Positions 20,755 to 32,940 of a stretch of DNA of 64,000 nucleotides are shown here, in pieces; positions within the stretch are counted from its first letter, which is position 1; each line of letters opens with the position of its first letter. This DNA is from Haematobia irritans. Taxonomy: Eukaryota > Arthropoda > Insecta > Diptera > Muscidae. Position numbers and translations under genes: made by a program. The notes beneath the pieces were generated by a model. The model had not been told where the DNA came from. It saw only the letters and a list, made by a program, of their open reading frames with translations, and did no database searches. The stretch is from contig NC_134398.1 in the NCBI RefSeq assembly GCF_050003625.1, positions 73,213,635 to 73,277,634 of the forward strand, given 5' to 3'.

Positions 20755-22042
20755 TGTAACGATCCCCCTTCTTGGTCTGATCTCCTCTGACTTCGGCTAC
20801 CTAATGGCCCCGGCCATGCTCAGTCTTGGGGCGGTTCTTAGTCAGAGAAGATAGTTTTGGATACATTATCATAAACTAAAAGTGTACAATAGGTAGCCTG
20901 TTAATATAGTGTTCGTGTAGATAAATTAATAGAATGACAGTACTATTTTGGTATTAAATCCACTTTGCCCAGGGTGTTATATGGCATACATCTTACCTCT
21001 GATTAGGCTACCCTTTCCTTTCGCGAATCCCAAACAAAATTTAGAATTTCATATTAAATTTCATTTAATACAATGGAAGTAAGTGTCGTAGATTAAACAT
21101 ATGAACGTATAACAAATGAGAGGTCTTATAGCTGATTGAGTATAATGGCATATAAAATGATAAATTTATGTATGGATATATATAAAATATTAGTAAACTA
21201 TATGTTTTGACTAAAAGGTATAATAATATGTATAACAACGAAATAGCGAGCTAATTCCATATGTATGAGAATGTCAAATACGGTTGACTTACCATTTAAA
21301 ATCCATCGCAGTCCTCAGGCCTGATGAAGGAGGATAGTGAAGTCGGGGCGTTATAATTTTAGGATCGAATTAACTCGCTCGAGGTGTACGTTCAGTGGAG
21401 GTAAATTAGTTGTGAACAATAAAATGTATTAAATTAAGATAAAGCTCTATTATATTAATCTTGCATAGACAGGGGATGGTTCCAGATACAATTATCAATC
21501 TTGCATTTACAGCGATATAGTTCCCGAGATAATTCAGAGAACCTTTTATTTGTCGGAAGATTAAATATTGTTGATTTGGTATTTACGAGGACGATATGTA
21601 GTATGAACCATATGATCTTTGATCTTCCTTTTCCAGGTTTGTTATAGGGATTCTTGAAATTCAACCACGTAACGGCAATTTACAATTTTTCTAAATTGTT
21701 GTCCCCTACGGCTAAGGGCTGCTTGGCTATCCGTAAAATTAAGATTTGTTCCTGCAGCAGGCCCAACTGGTCGATATTCGTATGTATATATTTTTGGAGT
21801 TCTATATTTTTTTTTTTGTATTTTTGGTATTTTTCCAATTAATTTTTCAACTATCAATTTCTTTTCAATTTTTTTTTCTTTCGACATAAAAATTTTATGA
21901 CTCCTTCTTTTTTCCCTTTTTTTCAATCCCCCCAATTTTTTTTTTTTTTTGACACATTTAAAATTTTTTTCAAAAAAATTCTATTTTATTTCAACAGCTC
22001 CTATAATTTTTAATTTTTTTCGTCGCCACAATCCTTCTTACA
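20755..22042 (-). repeat. Osvaldo-like 5' LTR
   Basis: The right copy, 1288 bp. It begins TGTAACGATC on the plus strand and ends CTTCTTACA, immediately followed by the GAAC target copy. ORFs of 69-97 aa found in both LTRs are repeated by-products of the LTR sequence, not genes. Confidence 0.9.
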
Positions 22043-22258
22043 GAACGTTGCCTCCAAATCAATAGTTGAATGTTTGGTATCCGTTTGATTCTTTTAGCGG
22101 CTAAACTCGAACTTAATACCCACCTTTAAATTCGAAACGCTGGCACCTACCCCAACGCCAATTTTTTCATTGAAGATATTGAGTACTCATTTACTAGTAA
22201 CGAGTACTCAAAAAATAGTCAGTACTTGTAATCAATACTCGTTACTTTACCAACACTA

Positions 22259-23240
22259 GTCCAGATCATACATGCTATTCAATTTATTAAACTCTTTAAT
22301 TGCTCTCACAATTGATTCAAGATTTGCATACACGGACATAAACTAGTAAAAGTTTTCGATCATATTATGTTTGGGACATATAATGTTCTTAAATATAATA
22401 TGTGTGGATGCAAACAAATATAAATTTAGAAAAGATTTAGAAAAAATGTAGATGGCGAATGAGAGAGAGGCTAAATGTTCAACATGAGAGAATATGTAAA
22501 ACGTAAACATTCGTGATGTTTTTATGCCTTACAACATAGTGGTTTGGGGCAAAAACCGTGGTAAACCCATTAATTTCAAATAAACAATAAATATATTAAC
22601 AAAAAACTGATTGCATTTATGTTTTTTGTGTAAAATAAATAGTGCAATATTGGTTGCTCCAATAATCCAACAAGATGCTACGCCAGACAACTGGCCTTGA
22701 TCGTTAGTAATTCTTACTTCAATTTTGGGATTAAATTTCATAATAATGTAATTTCATTTAAAAACTTACGTTCAGATTTCATTGTTTCGTTTTACAAAAC
22801 AATTTCATTTTAATGTCGCCTTACATTTTCGAAAAACTAAATAAATTGGACTGCATATATTTAAAACATTTTTTTATGATTTTAGCTGAGCACATGGTGT
22901 GATTATCAATACATCAATTTTGACGTCATCAGTGCAACGTCATTGGAATTAAAAAAAATCTTGAAAATAAAAACGTAACATTCATTAATTTACTGTGCAC
23001 CCAGAAAAACAAACACTATGTAAAACTTGTAACATTGTTCTGTTGCTAAATTTGTTGTGTTTTTTTTTTTCAAAATGTCGAGAGTTATATTCGAAATATT
23101 TTTTTACTTCTCCCGTAAATAAGGTCTTCCAAAAATTTTAATTATTTCTGATTAACAATATTCGCTTGATTAATTTACATATTCTTAGATATGCCAACAT
23201 TTTGTTTGTCACCGAAAAAAATGTAGGACGTTAAAAAACG
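22259..23240. other. Unassigned AT-rich DNA
   Basis: Flank of the hAT-like element. I see no gene or nameable repeat. From about 23.25 kb the sequence is probably the 3' UTR of the minus-strand Jk-B copy. Confidence 0.5.
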
Positions 23241-23448
23241 GCATGTTTTATGGTAATGATAAATACCAGAAGAAAAACAAAAGCAAATTGAATCCAAATC
23301 ATAAGTACCTACATACATTGAAATCCAATTCATAAATTGAATCCAATTCATAAATACCTTATTCTACATCTCTAAATAATATTTAAAACTTACAATCTAA
23401 TAATAATAATATTTACATCTTACATGCTAATTAATCTATTTACATATG

Positions 23449-26260
23449 TTACTGCAGCGTAATGTACACTGTGCCAGTGAGGTTGAGAGAGTCACTACGC
23501 CTATGATAGAACATTAGTTTGCCTCCAGAATATAAATATCACTGGCTATTTAAATCAATAAGGGCAGCCGAACGGAGATGCCTCCTGGTTAAATTATATT
23601 GTGGATCGAATTCTATTTCCATGCAAGTCTGCCCTGTTCAATTCATGGTGTCATTAAATTTTTCTAGATGTTTTAATGCACAGCGTGTCATGAAAACGTC
23701 TATTCTTGAGAAGCCAACTGTATCATAGATTCTCCCACAAGAGGGATTTCTGATAGAACCGTCCTCACATTGGAGGGAGCGGAGGCCCACACACATTCTC
23801 ATTATTCGTCTCTCCTATCTGCGAACTCTCTCCATCTGGTGAGAGGATATATTAATCCAGGAGGGAAAAATGTACGCCAAAATTGGGCTAATTATTTGCT
23901 TATATATCAGCAACTTTATTCTCGATTTAAGACCAGAGGATACTATGAGTACATCGTCAGCATATTTTTGTAGCAGAATCTTTTCAGGAGGTCCAGGAAT
24001 ATCGCTGGTGAAAATGTTGCACAATAAGGGTTCCAAGAAAGAGCTTTGGGGCACCCCTGCATGAACCACGAATTGTCCACACAATTTTTCTCCAACTTTA
24101 ACTCTGTATACCCGCCCTCTAAAAAAGGTTGCCATTAACCTACACGTCTGATGATCAGAGCCAAATGAATGAAGTTTATATAATAAGCCAGCCCAACCCC
24201 CACATCCTCCCAGAACCCTCAATAACAAAATCGGTGAAAGCCATAAGAGCATGAGAGGTTCCAAGGCCGGCAATCTCTCAGTATGTCTTTATGTCAGTAT
24301 GTCCTCAACAGTCTTCTGAATCCTATTCAGTACGAATGCCTTGTATAATTTGCCAAATGAGAATAATAATGGGATCAGCCTATATCTACAACATGTAATG
24401 AGATAAGTATCAGGATTAGCAATTGGGACATTTATTGAAAGGCACAGTATGAAATGCCAGAGCATTCTCACTTGCTTGTTTCAAAACAATGTCCGGGACC
24501 CCATTAATTCCATAAAACTTTTTAGGAGGCCTACGAGCCAGAGCCACTGCGTATGGAAACTGGGGTGAAAAATCCGCTCTCGTACCATCTCGTTCTGTCC
24601 AAGTGCTTTAAGTGGATCACGTCCACCGTGTGATAAGCCTGCTGTCCGAAGAAAAAGATCAATATATGCACCGGTCAATCTGTTTGGTTTTGTGAGCATA
24701 TTCGCCGGTCCTGTCTCAAAATTTTGAAAATCTATTAAAAATTGGTGTAACTCTCCTCTCTTCGTGTCATAGTCATCCCCCAGTCGGTATACCGCCCCCT
24801 TGTTGCCCTTGTGCCCTATGTTGCCTATATACTATATATCCGTCCAATGAAAAGTTATGTTTCTTTGTAAAAAATCTTAGAAAATGTCTTAGAGGGCGAA
24901 AAGATAGAATTAACGTTTATAAAAATTGACCTAAATATGATTACAGTCCTTGTATATGCAAGAGTAAGCCTAATAGGACACTTTCAAGAATCTTGAACTC
25001 AGGGCCGAAATCTCTAATGGCGGCCATCACCGACAAATTGTCTTTACCAAAATATGCTTGGTAAGACTCGGCTATAGGCAGCGTTAATAATCATCTGCAC
25101 AGTTGCCGGTGGTCTAACTTGATTAGGGGTAGGTACTGTCCGACTAATTAAATTCGGAAAACCCGTATGTGCAGTGGTTTGAGCTCGTGCAGCGCTGGCC
25201 TCTTTTCTCTTGGAAGAATTTCGCATTTTCTGGGGCCATGCAAACCAGCACGTTTAACGCAACGATATTTCAACCCCTTTCTTTGGGTATACTTTTGATT
25301 TTATCAAAGTTAACGAGACCACCAATTTTAGTTCATAAAAAGACTTAGTTTTATTACATACATATCCTTCTGTGAGTGTATAAGCAGGTTAGTAATCTCT
25401 CTCACTCTCTGTTCTTCTTTTGTGGTATTATTTTTGTTGTAATAATATTGTCCATCTTCCTTGGTGGGATTATGTTACCAACCATTTCTTCAGGTTCATT
25501 ACAATCGACCGCCATGCCTGTGTCGTCGGGTACACAAGCAGCAATATTGTTGGAAACCTCGCCAGCAATGAAGTTTCTGAGTTGACAAATCTCTTGAATG
25601 AGTCTTTCGATGGTGATTGTAAGTATTTTGATTTGCTTACGCTGATCTTCAATAATGTTACTGAGAGTTTGTGTATTGGATTACGCTGAGTGTAAAGGTG
25701 AGTACTATGTTCGGGTTTTCCACCAAAACACTAAATTAAAAGTACAAATATATTTATGAAGACGATTATATTTTGATCAAAAAAAGTAACCGTGAAAACA
25801 AAAAAAGTAACCGTGAAAACAAGCTGGTTTTCAGCTTGAAAACTGAACATAGTACTCGGCTTAAGTCTTCAATCAGCTTTCATTGGTCAGCTGTAGTCGC
25901 ATATTCTGGTAGGCATAGACTGAATCATCGCTGCTATAACCATTTGTGGAGTTTTGATTGTTATCAGAAATCATACCGGCATCGGAGCCATTTGTCCGCT
26001 TTGACTTATCAACGTTGATTTCATTTATTATACCAACCTCAGCTAGTGTAGCGATTTGCTGTTGTTCAGCCATAATTAATGTTGTTTCATTCAAGTGTTG
26101 GTATTCCGCATTTGACAAATTATTTGGATTTTGATTTTGGCAAACACTACCTTTCACCATGATATGATTTATGTCAGCTCTGGTGGATGCTACGGCTTCC
26201 TCGTGTCCACCGCTGAATAGAGCTCAACTCGGATTTAGTAGAGCCACATCTATGACACAT
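23449..26260 (-). pseudogene. Decayed Jockey-like element Jk-B (minus strand)
   Basis: Read on the minus strand: the end of a 5' UTR (GAGAATTGCATAGTAGG at about 26.28 kb, GCAGCGGTGGAC at about 26.21 kb); ORF1 from MAEQQQ (about 26.07 kb) with the coiled-coil start to 25.87 kb; a MITE; more ORF1 (IIEDQRKQI at about 25.6 kb and the C-terminal block near 25.0 kb); a short endonuclease piece (LTGAYIDLFLRTAGLS near 24.67 kb); RT pieces with YADDVLIVSS (about 23.97 kb); and the C-terminus ending TVYITLQ at 23449. Large deletions remove the zinc knuckles, most of the endonuclease and about 100 residues after the YADD box. It is closest to the plus-strand Jk-B at 54.5-60.2 kb and cannot be active. 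Confidence 0.85.
25700..25858. mobile_element. Small MITE in the Jk-B ORF1, 159 bp
   Basis: It starts GAGTACTATGTTCGGGTTTTC and ends with the inverse of GAGTACTATGTTCAGTTTTC. It separates two parts of ORF1 that are continuous in the copy at 55 kb. Inside is a doubled AAAAAGTAACCGTGAAAAC. The target duplication is not clear. Confidence 0.6.
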
Positions 26261-26344
26261 CACCAAGAAAATTAGTGAGAATTGCATAGTAGGACAATGA
26301 AAAAATTTTTTTAAGGACAATGAAACAATTTTTTTATTTTTACC

Positions 26345-28200
26345 TTTATCTATATACATTACAATAGTCTTTAATCCTATATTCTACCTAACTATAAGAT
26401 CATCTAGGTCTTCTTATCTAAAACTTATATATAGACATAAGCTTTCTGACTTGGTCACTCTTCACATCGTATTAAATCATGACAAAAATATTCCTAAAAA
26501 TAGGTACAGAAAAAAGGATTCTCTATACATTTTGGGTGAAAAGAAAAACTAAATAATACAACAAAACGGAATTTGAAACAAAACAGAACAAGGCTTAAAA
26601 CTAAAGAAACTAAAGGAAGAGAATAGATATATATTTATAACTTAAGGCTAACTATTTACAAAATATGTACAAAAGATTATAGGACCCTTAGGTCATTGAT
26701 CCACTATATATACGGTATCGTCGATATCCAGCGATCCTAATCTCCTATGGTAAAATATAAGTCTCTGGTTCCTAAATAGCCTATTTCGTTGATGCAGAGC
26801 CAGCAATGCTACCGGTGGTGGATATTCGACCATATCTACGTCAAAATTCCGTTAGAGTGCCCTACTCACCAGTCCATTGGCCAAGCCAGACGAGCCCTCG
26901 AGGAAGCCAAGCACCAGTCTAACCAGAAAGACATCGATTCTCTCCATATCCGCCGCCCCGTACACCTCCCTACAAGGCGGCCTCCTCCACGTGTCGTCGT
27001 CAGCCCTAACAGGAATGACGAGAGAAGGTCTGAAACCCCTAGAACTGGGGAACAGGTGCCTTCTCTTATCCTTGAAGATGATACCTTCGCACTTGTCCAC
27101 ATTAAGATCCAATCTCCAGCGCCCAAAGTAGTCAGCCAGAACCCCCAAGTATCAATTCAGCCTTTCATTCACCGTGCTCGCGGCCACTCCTGATGCAGCA
27201 TATCGTCAGCGTACACCAGGAGGAGGTCGCCAGTTGTCGGCTGAGGCATATCGCTCAGAAAGATGTTGAATAGAACTGGGCCCAATAACGACCCCTGCGG
27301 GACCCTCGCAAAGATATCCCTACACCCCCCACTCTCACCATAAAAGACCTACCCCTCAGAAAATCGGCAACCATCCAGCACAAGCCGAAACTGAAACCTA
27401 GGCGCCGCATCTTATAAACCACAGCCCCCTGCCAAACACTATCGAAAGCCCGCGGGAAATCCAGACTAGCCGCTATCGCCACCCTGCGTCTATTCAGTCC
27501 CGAAACTGAACCCTAGACGCCGCATCTTATAAACCACAGCCCCCTGCCAAACACTATCGAAAGCCCGCGAGAAGTCCAGACTAGCCGCTATCGTCACCCT
27601 GCGTCTGTTCAGTCCCGAGCAATGTAGTCGCCAAGCACCATCAAGGCATGTGACGTCGAGAGACCCTCCTTGAAGCCAAACTGGTAGTCCAGAAGAATAT
27701 CCCTATCCTCAATGATCCCCTTGATACCCGCCAAGACAAAATACTCCAGAAGTTTCCCAAAAGACGATAAGAGGCTGATCGGCCTATAACTACTCCTATC
27801 TGTGGGGTCCTTTCCTGGCTTCAAGATAGGATTGCTATCTTCCAAGCCTTCGGAAAGTATCCCACGTTTAGGCAAACAATCTCAGGCACGCTCTCAAAAC
27901 AATCTCAGGCACGCCGTCCCCACCACTGGACCTACAGTTGCGCCTCGCCCGCAGCGCCAAGCCCACGTCATCCGCCGTAACGAACTCGCAGGAGCGCCAC
28001 CCATCAATGTCCCCCCTGCAAGCCCCATCCGCAGTCAACCCGCCCGAAAACTCCACTAATGGCGACCTATCGCATAGCGCAGCCACCTCCCCATCAAAGT
28101 CCGAGTCGTCAATCCTAGCCTCAGGCCGAATGCCCTGGATCGTCTCCGCCAGCGCCTCAGCCTTCAGCCCGTCCTCGCCGAAAATGGCCCCATCCGATAC
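26345..28200 (-). pseudogene. GC-rich Jockey-like remnant Jk-D (ORF2), 5' truncated
   Basis: On the minus strand the pieces run from a pre-RT region (about 28.2-27.88 kb) into RT: LKPGKDPTDRSSYRPISLLS and DYQFGFKEGLSTSHALMVL (27.87-27.61 kb), ASLDFPRAFDSVWQGAVVYK (27.48 kb), VPQGSLLGPVLFNIFLSD with a frame break (27.29 kb), YADDML (about 27.21 kb), then LNVDKCEGI and IDVFLVRLVL (27.1-26.85 kb), with a 3' UTR to an A-rich end near 26.35 kb. Composition is markedly more GC-rich than the neighbours, so it is a separate family. A 115-bp tandem duplication and several frameshifts break it. Confidence 0.8.
27386..27615 (-). repeat. 115-bp tandem duplication inside Jk-D
   Basis: Two copies of a 115-bp unit, both starting CGAAACTGAA and ending TTCAGTCC, lie back to back and differ at a handful of positions. 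The unit covers the RT block with FDSVWQ. 115 is not a multiple of three, so the duplication itself shifts the frame. Confidence 0.85.
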
Positions 28201-29683
28201 GATTTTAACAAAACTTTCTATAGAAATAACATTTTGACAAAATTTTCAAAAGATTTAAAATTTTGACAACATTCTCTATAGAATAACATTTTCTATAGAA
28301 ATAAAATTTTGCCAAAATTTTCTATAGAAATAAAATTTTGCCAAAATTTTCTATAGAAATAAAATTTGACAAAATTTTCTATAGGAATAAAATTTTGACA
28401 AAATTTTCTATAGAAATAAAATTTTGCTAGATTATTTTTGACTCGAATGGCAACCATGATTATGAACCGATATTGACCAATTTTTGTGTGATTGGGGATC
28501 GGCTATATATAACTATAGACCGATATGGACCGATTTTGGCATGGTTATTAGCGGTCATATACTAACACCACGTTGCAAATTTGAACCGGATCGGATGAAT
28601 TTTGCTCCTCCAAGAGGCTCCGGAGTTCAAATCCGGGGATCGGTTTATATGGGGGCTATATATAATTATGGACTGATATGGACAAATTTTTGAATGGTTG
28701 TTAGAGACTATATACTAATACCATGTACCAAATTTCAGCCGGATGGGATGAAATTTGCTTCTCTTAGAGGATCCACAAACCGAATCTGGGAATCGGTTTA
28801 TATGGGGGCTATATATAATTATGGACCAATATGGACCAATTTTTACATGGTTGTTGGAGACCATATACTAACACCACGTACCAAATTTCAACCGGATCGG
28901 ATGAATTTGGTCCTCTAAGAGGCTCCGGAGTTCAAATCTGTGGATCGGTTTATATGGGGGCTATATATAATTATGGACCGATATGTACCAATTTTTGTAT
29001 GGTTGTTAGAGACCATATACTTATATCATGTACCAAATTTCAGCCGTATCGGATGAAATTTGCTTCTCTTTGAGGCTTCGCAAGCCAAATCTGGGGATCG
29101 GTTTATATGGGGGCTATATATAATTATGGACCGATGTGGACCAATTTTTGCTTGGATGTTAAGGACCATATACCAACACCATGTGCTAAATTTCAGCCGA
29201 ATCGGATGAAATTTGCTTCCCTTTGAGGCTCAACAAGCTAAATCCGGGGATCGGTTTATATGGGGGCTATATATAATTATTGACCGATATGGATCAATTC
29301 TTGCATGAGTGTTAGAGACCAACACCATGTACCAAATTTCAGCCGGATCGGATGAAATATGCTTCCCTTATAGGCTCTGCAAGCCAAATTGGGGGGTCCG
29401 TTTATATGGGGGCTATACGTAAAAGTGGACCGATATGGCCCATTTGCAATACCATCCGACCTACATCAATAGCAACTACTTGTGCCAAGTTTCAAGTCGA
29501 TAGCTTGCTTCGTTCGGAAGTTAGCGTGATTTCAACAGACGGACGGACATGCTTAGATCGACTCAGAATTTCACCACGACCCAGAATATATATACTTTAT
29601 GGGGTCTTAGAGCAATATTTCGATGTGTTACAAACGGAATGACAAAGTTAATATACTCCCATCCTATGATGGAGGGTATAAAA
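28201..29683 (+). mobile_element. HINE-like repeat, copy 2, without the 5' head
   Basis: It starts abruptly in the 29-bp array (TTTCTATAGAAATAA words) directly after the Jk-D fragment, then has several 153-bp units and the standard 3' region ending GATGGAGGGTATAAAA. The head with TTCGGCCAGGCCGAA is absent, so this end is truncated or was rearranged against Jk-D. The 3' flank is the same SINE-like block as at copy 1. Confidence 0.8.
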
Positions 29684-29992
29684 ACATCGTTTTCTTGCTA
29701 ATTGCATTTTTCCTCACATTCACGAGGTTTATTAGTTCTTAACACCTTTTCTTGTAATACCAACAATGTAGAAGAAATTATACGATTTTATAAATTAAAA
29801 AAAAAAAAATTTTAACTTTCGCCTGGATGGAGGATCGAACCGCGGACCATCCACTTTGTAAGCCAACACACTAACCACTGAGCTATGTACCTCATCATCA
29901 ATAGATAATTATCCATATAAGTTATATTTATATAGCATAGCTTTCGGCGCCCACGAACCGAATAAACAAAGTTTATTTAACAGAAACAAACA
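29684..29992 (-). repeat. SINE-like block, second copy, with pseudo-tRNA head
   Basis: Nearly identical to 14137-14446, including the tRNA-like A and B boxes on the minus strand at 29819-29890. After the shared end (AGAAACAAACAT) the sequence differs from that at copy 1. HINE end plus block are therefore one repeated composite. Confidence 0.65.
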
Positions 29993-30299
29993 TAAGATGC
30001 GGCGTCTTATGGCCTGTGTCGAATATCCTCAGTTTTGTAAATGTGTGACGACTTTAAATTTGAGTAGTTCAGGGTCTAGCAAGCATTTTCACAACTTTTT
30101 GCCCAAATTAGAATTTTAATAACTCTAAGCCCGATATTAATATTGTTTTATTAATTATCTGATACAACAAACACATTTAAGAAACTACCAAATTGAAAAA
30201 TATAAAATTTTCACAGACATTTATGAATGCTTTTCTGTATTCTCTGATGAATGAGCTCTTTGTTTTCTATCATACATGTGCACGTGCTCATACCAAATC
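29993..30299. other. Unassigned AT-rich DNA
   Basis: No gene or repeat recognised between the SINE-like block and the foldback-like region. Confidence 0.5.
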
Positions 30300-31065
30300 A
30301 TTTACGGTGCTAGGTCAATACTTTTCGTTTATCGAACCAAACGCGAATACGACCAAAGATTAAAAATTGTAGGAAGATAGGAAATTAGCTACTGAGGAGA
30401 TCGAACCATTTACCAGATTGGTTTAATCAAAATTTATAGAAGAGGAAGATGGGAGATTGGCTACTGAGCACATCAAACCATTTACCACATTAGTTTAATA
30501 CTCGAACCAAACGCGTATACGACAAGTATTGACATAGCATTAAAATGCACATAAAAAGAAATTAAGAGCACGAAATAAATTTCCATAAAGGGGAAAATGT
30601 ATTTTTTTTTTGTTGCCTAAAATTTAACATTGTTTCATTAAGAAAATTAAATTTTTCATTTAAAAAATAAAAACTAAAAACAACTAAAAGATTACAAACA
30701 TGTATTAAACTAATCTGGTAAATGCACCATTTGGTATGACGCAAGCCAATCTCCCATCTTCCTCAAATCTATAATCTTTGATGTACGGTGCTAGATCCAT
30801 ACTTTCCATTTATCGAACCAAACGCGTATACGACAAGTATTGACATAACATTAAAAGGCAAATAAAAAGAAATTAAGTGCAGGAAATAAATTTCCATAAA
30901 CGGGAAAATTTAATTTTTTTGTTGTTGTCTAAAATTCAAAATTGTTTCATTAAGAAAATTAAGTTATTTTAAAAAATAAAAAATTACAAACATGTATGGA
31001 ACTAGCACCGTCAATGCAACATTTGGTGTGACGCAGGCCAATTTCCTATTTTCTTATCTTATTGT
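30300..31065. repeat. Foldback-like region with direct and inverted repeats
   Basis: A block starting TCGAACCAAACGCGTATACG at 30502 returns at 30813, a direct repeat of about 200 bp at 311-bp spacing; its first 20 bases also occur with one change near 30333. GAGGAAGATGGGAGATTGGC at about 30440 is found inverted at about 30745-30765, and further inverted pieces lie near 30370 and 31040. There is no reading frame. It looks like a structured, partly duplicated non-autonomous element. Confidence 0.55.
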
Positions 31066-31269
31066 TTTTGGTAACCAGTCTTGTATTTTTGTTTTTGTTT
31101 TCATATCGATAGCAGTCAACTATTTTCGCAACAAAATAATTTGTTGAAAATTCAGAATGTTTCTATTGTTTCCTCTGTAAAGCATCTACAAACACATTTC
31201 AATCAAAAGTTTTTATATTCAATAGACAAATTTGTTAAACATCACTAGATTTTGCATATAAATAAAGTT

Positions 31270-32940
31270 GTTAATATTTATTGCAGCTATTTTTTGCGTG
31301 AGGATGTCACAATGCAGGTGACTCCCAATGAAATAGAAATACCTGTCACAACCAACCAATACAAGGATTTGGCAAATGGGAGACACATTGACACCAGCCG
31401 AGGAGCCATCCCAAAGAAGAGTGGAATAGAAATAGGAGCTTCGTATATAAATCCAGAACAAAGAAATAAGAACAACAACCCTAATAACAAGAAAACAGGT
31501 AAAAATAGACCACCTGTGATTGAAATATATAATGCCAATATTAAGGAATTGGGAAATATGATCAGGGATGTGTTAGGACATGACCTTTTCACTTTGAGAA
31601 TTGAACATGGTGTGCTTAAAGATGGTTGAACTTATAGATTATGACAAGGTATGTAAAATGCTATAGGATGCATCGTTTTTTTACTTATACACCGAAGAAT
31701 ACAAAGCCCTACACTTTGGCATTAGATGGGTTGTCAAAGATTTACGATGTAGAGGAAGTTAAATCATTTCTACTGAAGAAAAATCTTGACATGGACATAA
31801 AAATATTGATAAACCTTGAGAATGATAGATGAATCGTACAGCTCTGAATGGGGTTGGATGTCCAGGCATTCCGCAAGATTCAATATATTATAAACTGTAA
31901 AGTAGGCATGTCCAGGCTCAAGAAGGGGGATTATTGCAGTGCAGAAATTGTCAGCGTTTTGGACATTCGTCATTTGGAATTCCGCTGTGTGACGTGTGGT
32001 CAGTCGCATGGCCCTGGCAATTGCGAGATTCCCGATAGGGAACACAACAACAAGGAGTTCACCATTACTGACCCGGAGAATGGAGCGATAGTCCAGACAA
32101 TTGGAATTCCGGTCCGATGCACTGAGGCAGGAAGGGCGACTTGTGATCTCTTATACAAATCATTAGCTCTGAAAAGGAGAAGACGGAAGTTTTGGCGTCA
32201 ACTTTTGCTGGTATCCAAGGACAGGTGACTTTTGGGTCCCAAATATTCGCGAATGGAGACCGAAATGGAACAGCATCTGCAACTCCTATTAGATTCATCA
32301 AACCCGATAAGATAGGTGCTAGGCTGAGAGGTTTGAGTAATAAGAAAAGCTCCGGGGAGGATGCCATACCTAATTCTGTGATAAGAAGGATTGATTGTAG
32401 GATCTGGATACACCTGGCCATCTTGTATAATCAATGCCTTAACTATGCATATTTTCGATCTAAGTAGAAGAGGGCTATTGTTGAGCCAATATTGAAGCCG
32501 GGAAAGGATCCATCAGATCCTATGTCTTACAGGCCTACATATTATCGAACCTTGTCAAGCTGTTTGAGGCTTTGATTTTGGAGAGATTAAATGAGAAAAT
32601 TGAGGATAACCATGTTGTCGGCGATTTCCAATTTGGAATTAGAGCACAGACATCCACGGAGCATGCACTGACTGTATTGGCCGATAAGGTGTCCAGTGGC
32701 TTCATGAACCGTAGCGTGACGGTAGCAGTCAGCCTTGATTTCGAAAAAGCGTTTGATACGGTCTGACACGAGGGCCTTCTTGGAAAAATGGAAATTTATG
32801 GAATCGGCATATCAGGCACTACACGGGGTCATGGGACGTAGAAGAGGACTCACTCAGCGTGTGAAAATGATAAGGTTGCTGTTAGACCAGTTTTATCATA
32901 TCGATGCCCTCATTCCAGAGTACGCTAAGTCGACTTAACA
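31270..32940 (+). pseudogene. Decayed Jk-C element (ORF1 and ORF2 pieces)
   Basis: ORF1 pieces: GAIPKKSG, RPPVIEIYNANIKELGNMIR (31.5 kb), YTPKNTKPYTLALDGLSKIY (31.7 kb) and a zinc-knuckle part FRCVTCGQSHGPGNC (32.0 kb). ORF2 pieces: LRGLSNKKSSGEDAIPNSV (32.3 kb), LKPGKDPSDPMSYRP (32.5 kb), FQFGIRAQTSTEHALTVL and VSLDFEKAFDTV (32.6-32.76 kb) and a C-terminal scrap with GRRRGLTQRVKM (32.85 kb). The endonuclease, the YADD box and the C-terminal third are missing. Frames shift repeatedly. It is closest to the copy starting at 60.2 kb. Confidence 0.8.

Larger units (their letters stand above)
17061..22042 (-). mobile_element. Osvaldo/Ulysses-like Gypsy-group LTR element with most of pol deleted
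   Basis: Long LTRs (TGTAACGATC ... CTTCTTACA) of about 1.29 kb flank 2.4 kb. Both sides carry GAAC (17057-17060 and 22043-22046), a 4-bp target duplication. The element strand reads 5' LTR, a primer site for tRNA-Lys, gag, an integrase remnant and the 3' LTR. The second half of gag, protease, reverse transcriptase, RNase H and the start of integrase are gone. The first roughly 900 bp of the LTRs differ at only one or two bases, so the insertion is recent and the deleted form probably moved with borrowed enzymes. LTRs over 1 kb with a tRNA-Lys primer are known from Osvaldo and Ulysses. Confidence 0.88.
16556..22258. mobile_element. hAT-like MITE split by an LTR retrotransposon
   Basis: The outer ends are TAGTGTTG and its inverse CAACACTA. 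The flanks are GTCCCGAT at 16548-16555 and GTCCAGAT at 22259-22266, an 8-bp target duplication with one mismatch, the size made by hAT transposases. Without the LTR element (17061-22042) the MITE is about 0.72 kb and non-coding. Subterminal sequence repeats ACTCGTTACTTT and GAGTACTC words in both halves. The imperfect target copies make it older than its guest. Its right half also holds one arm (22095-22131, AGCGGCTAAACTCGAACTTA) of the MITE family seen whole at 36.44 kb. Confidence 0.8.

Noticed and set aside
17061..22042. The two TGTAACGATC blocks as a segmental duplication
   Set aside because: TG...CA ends, a 4-bp target duplication, a primer site and gag/integrase remnants identify them as LTRs.
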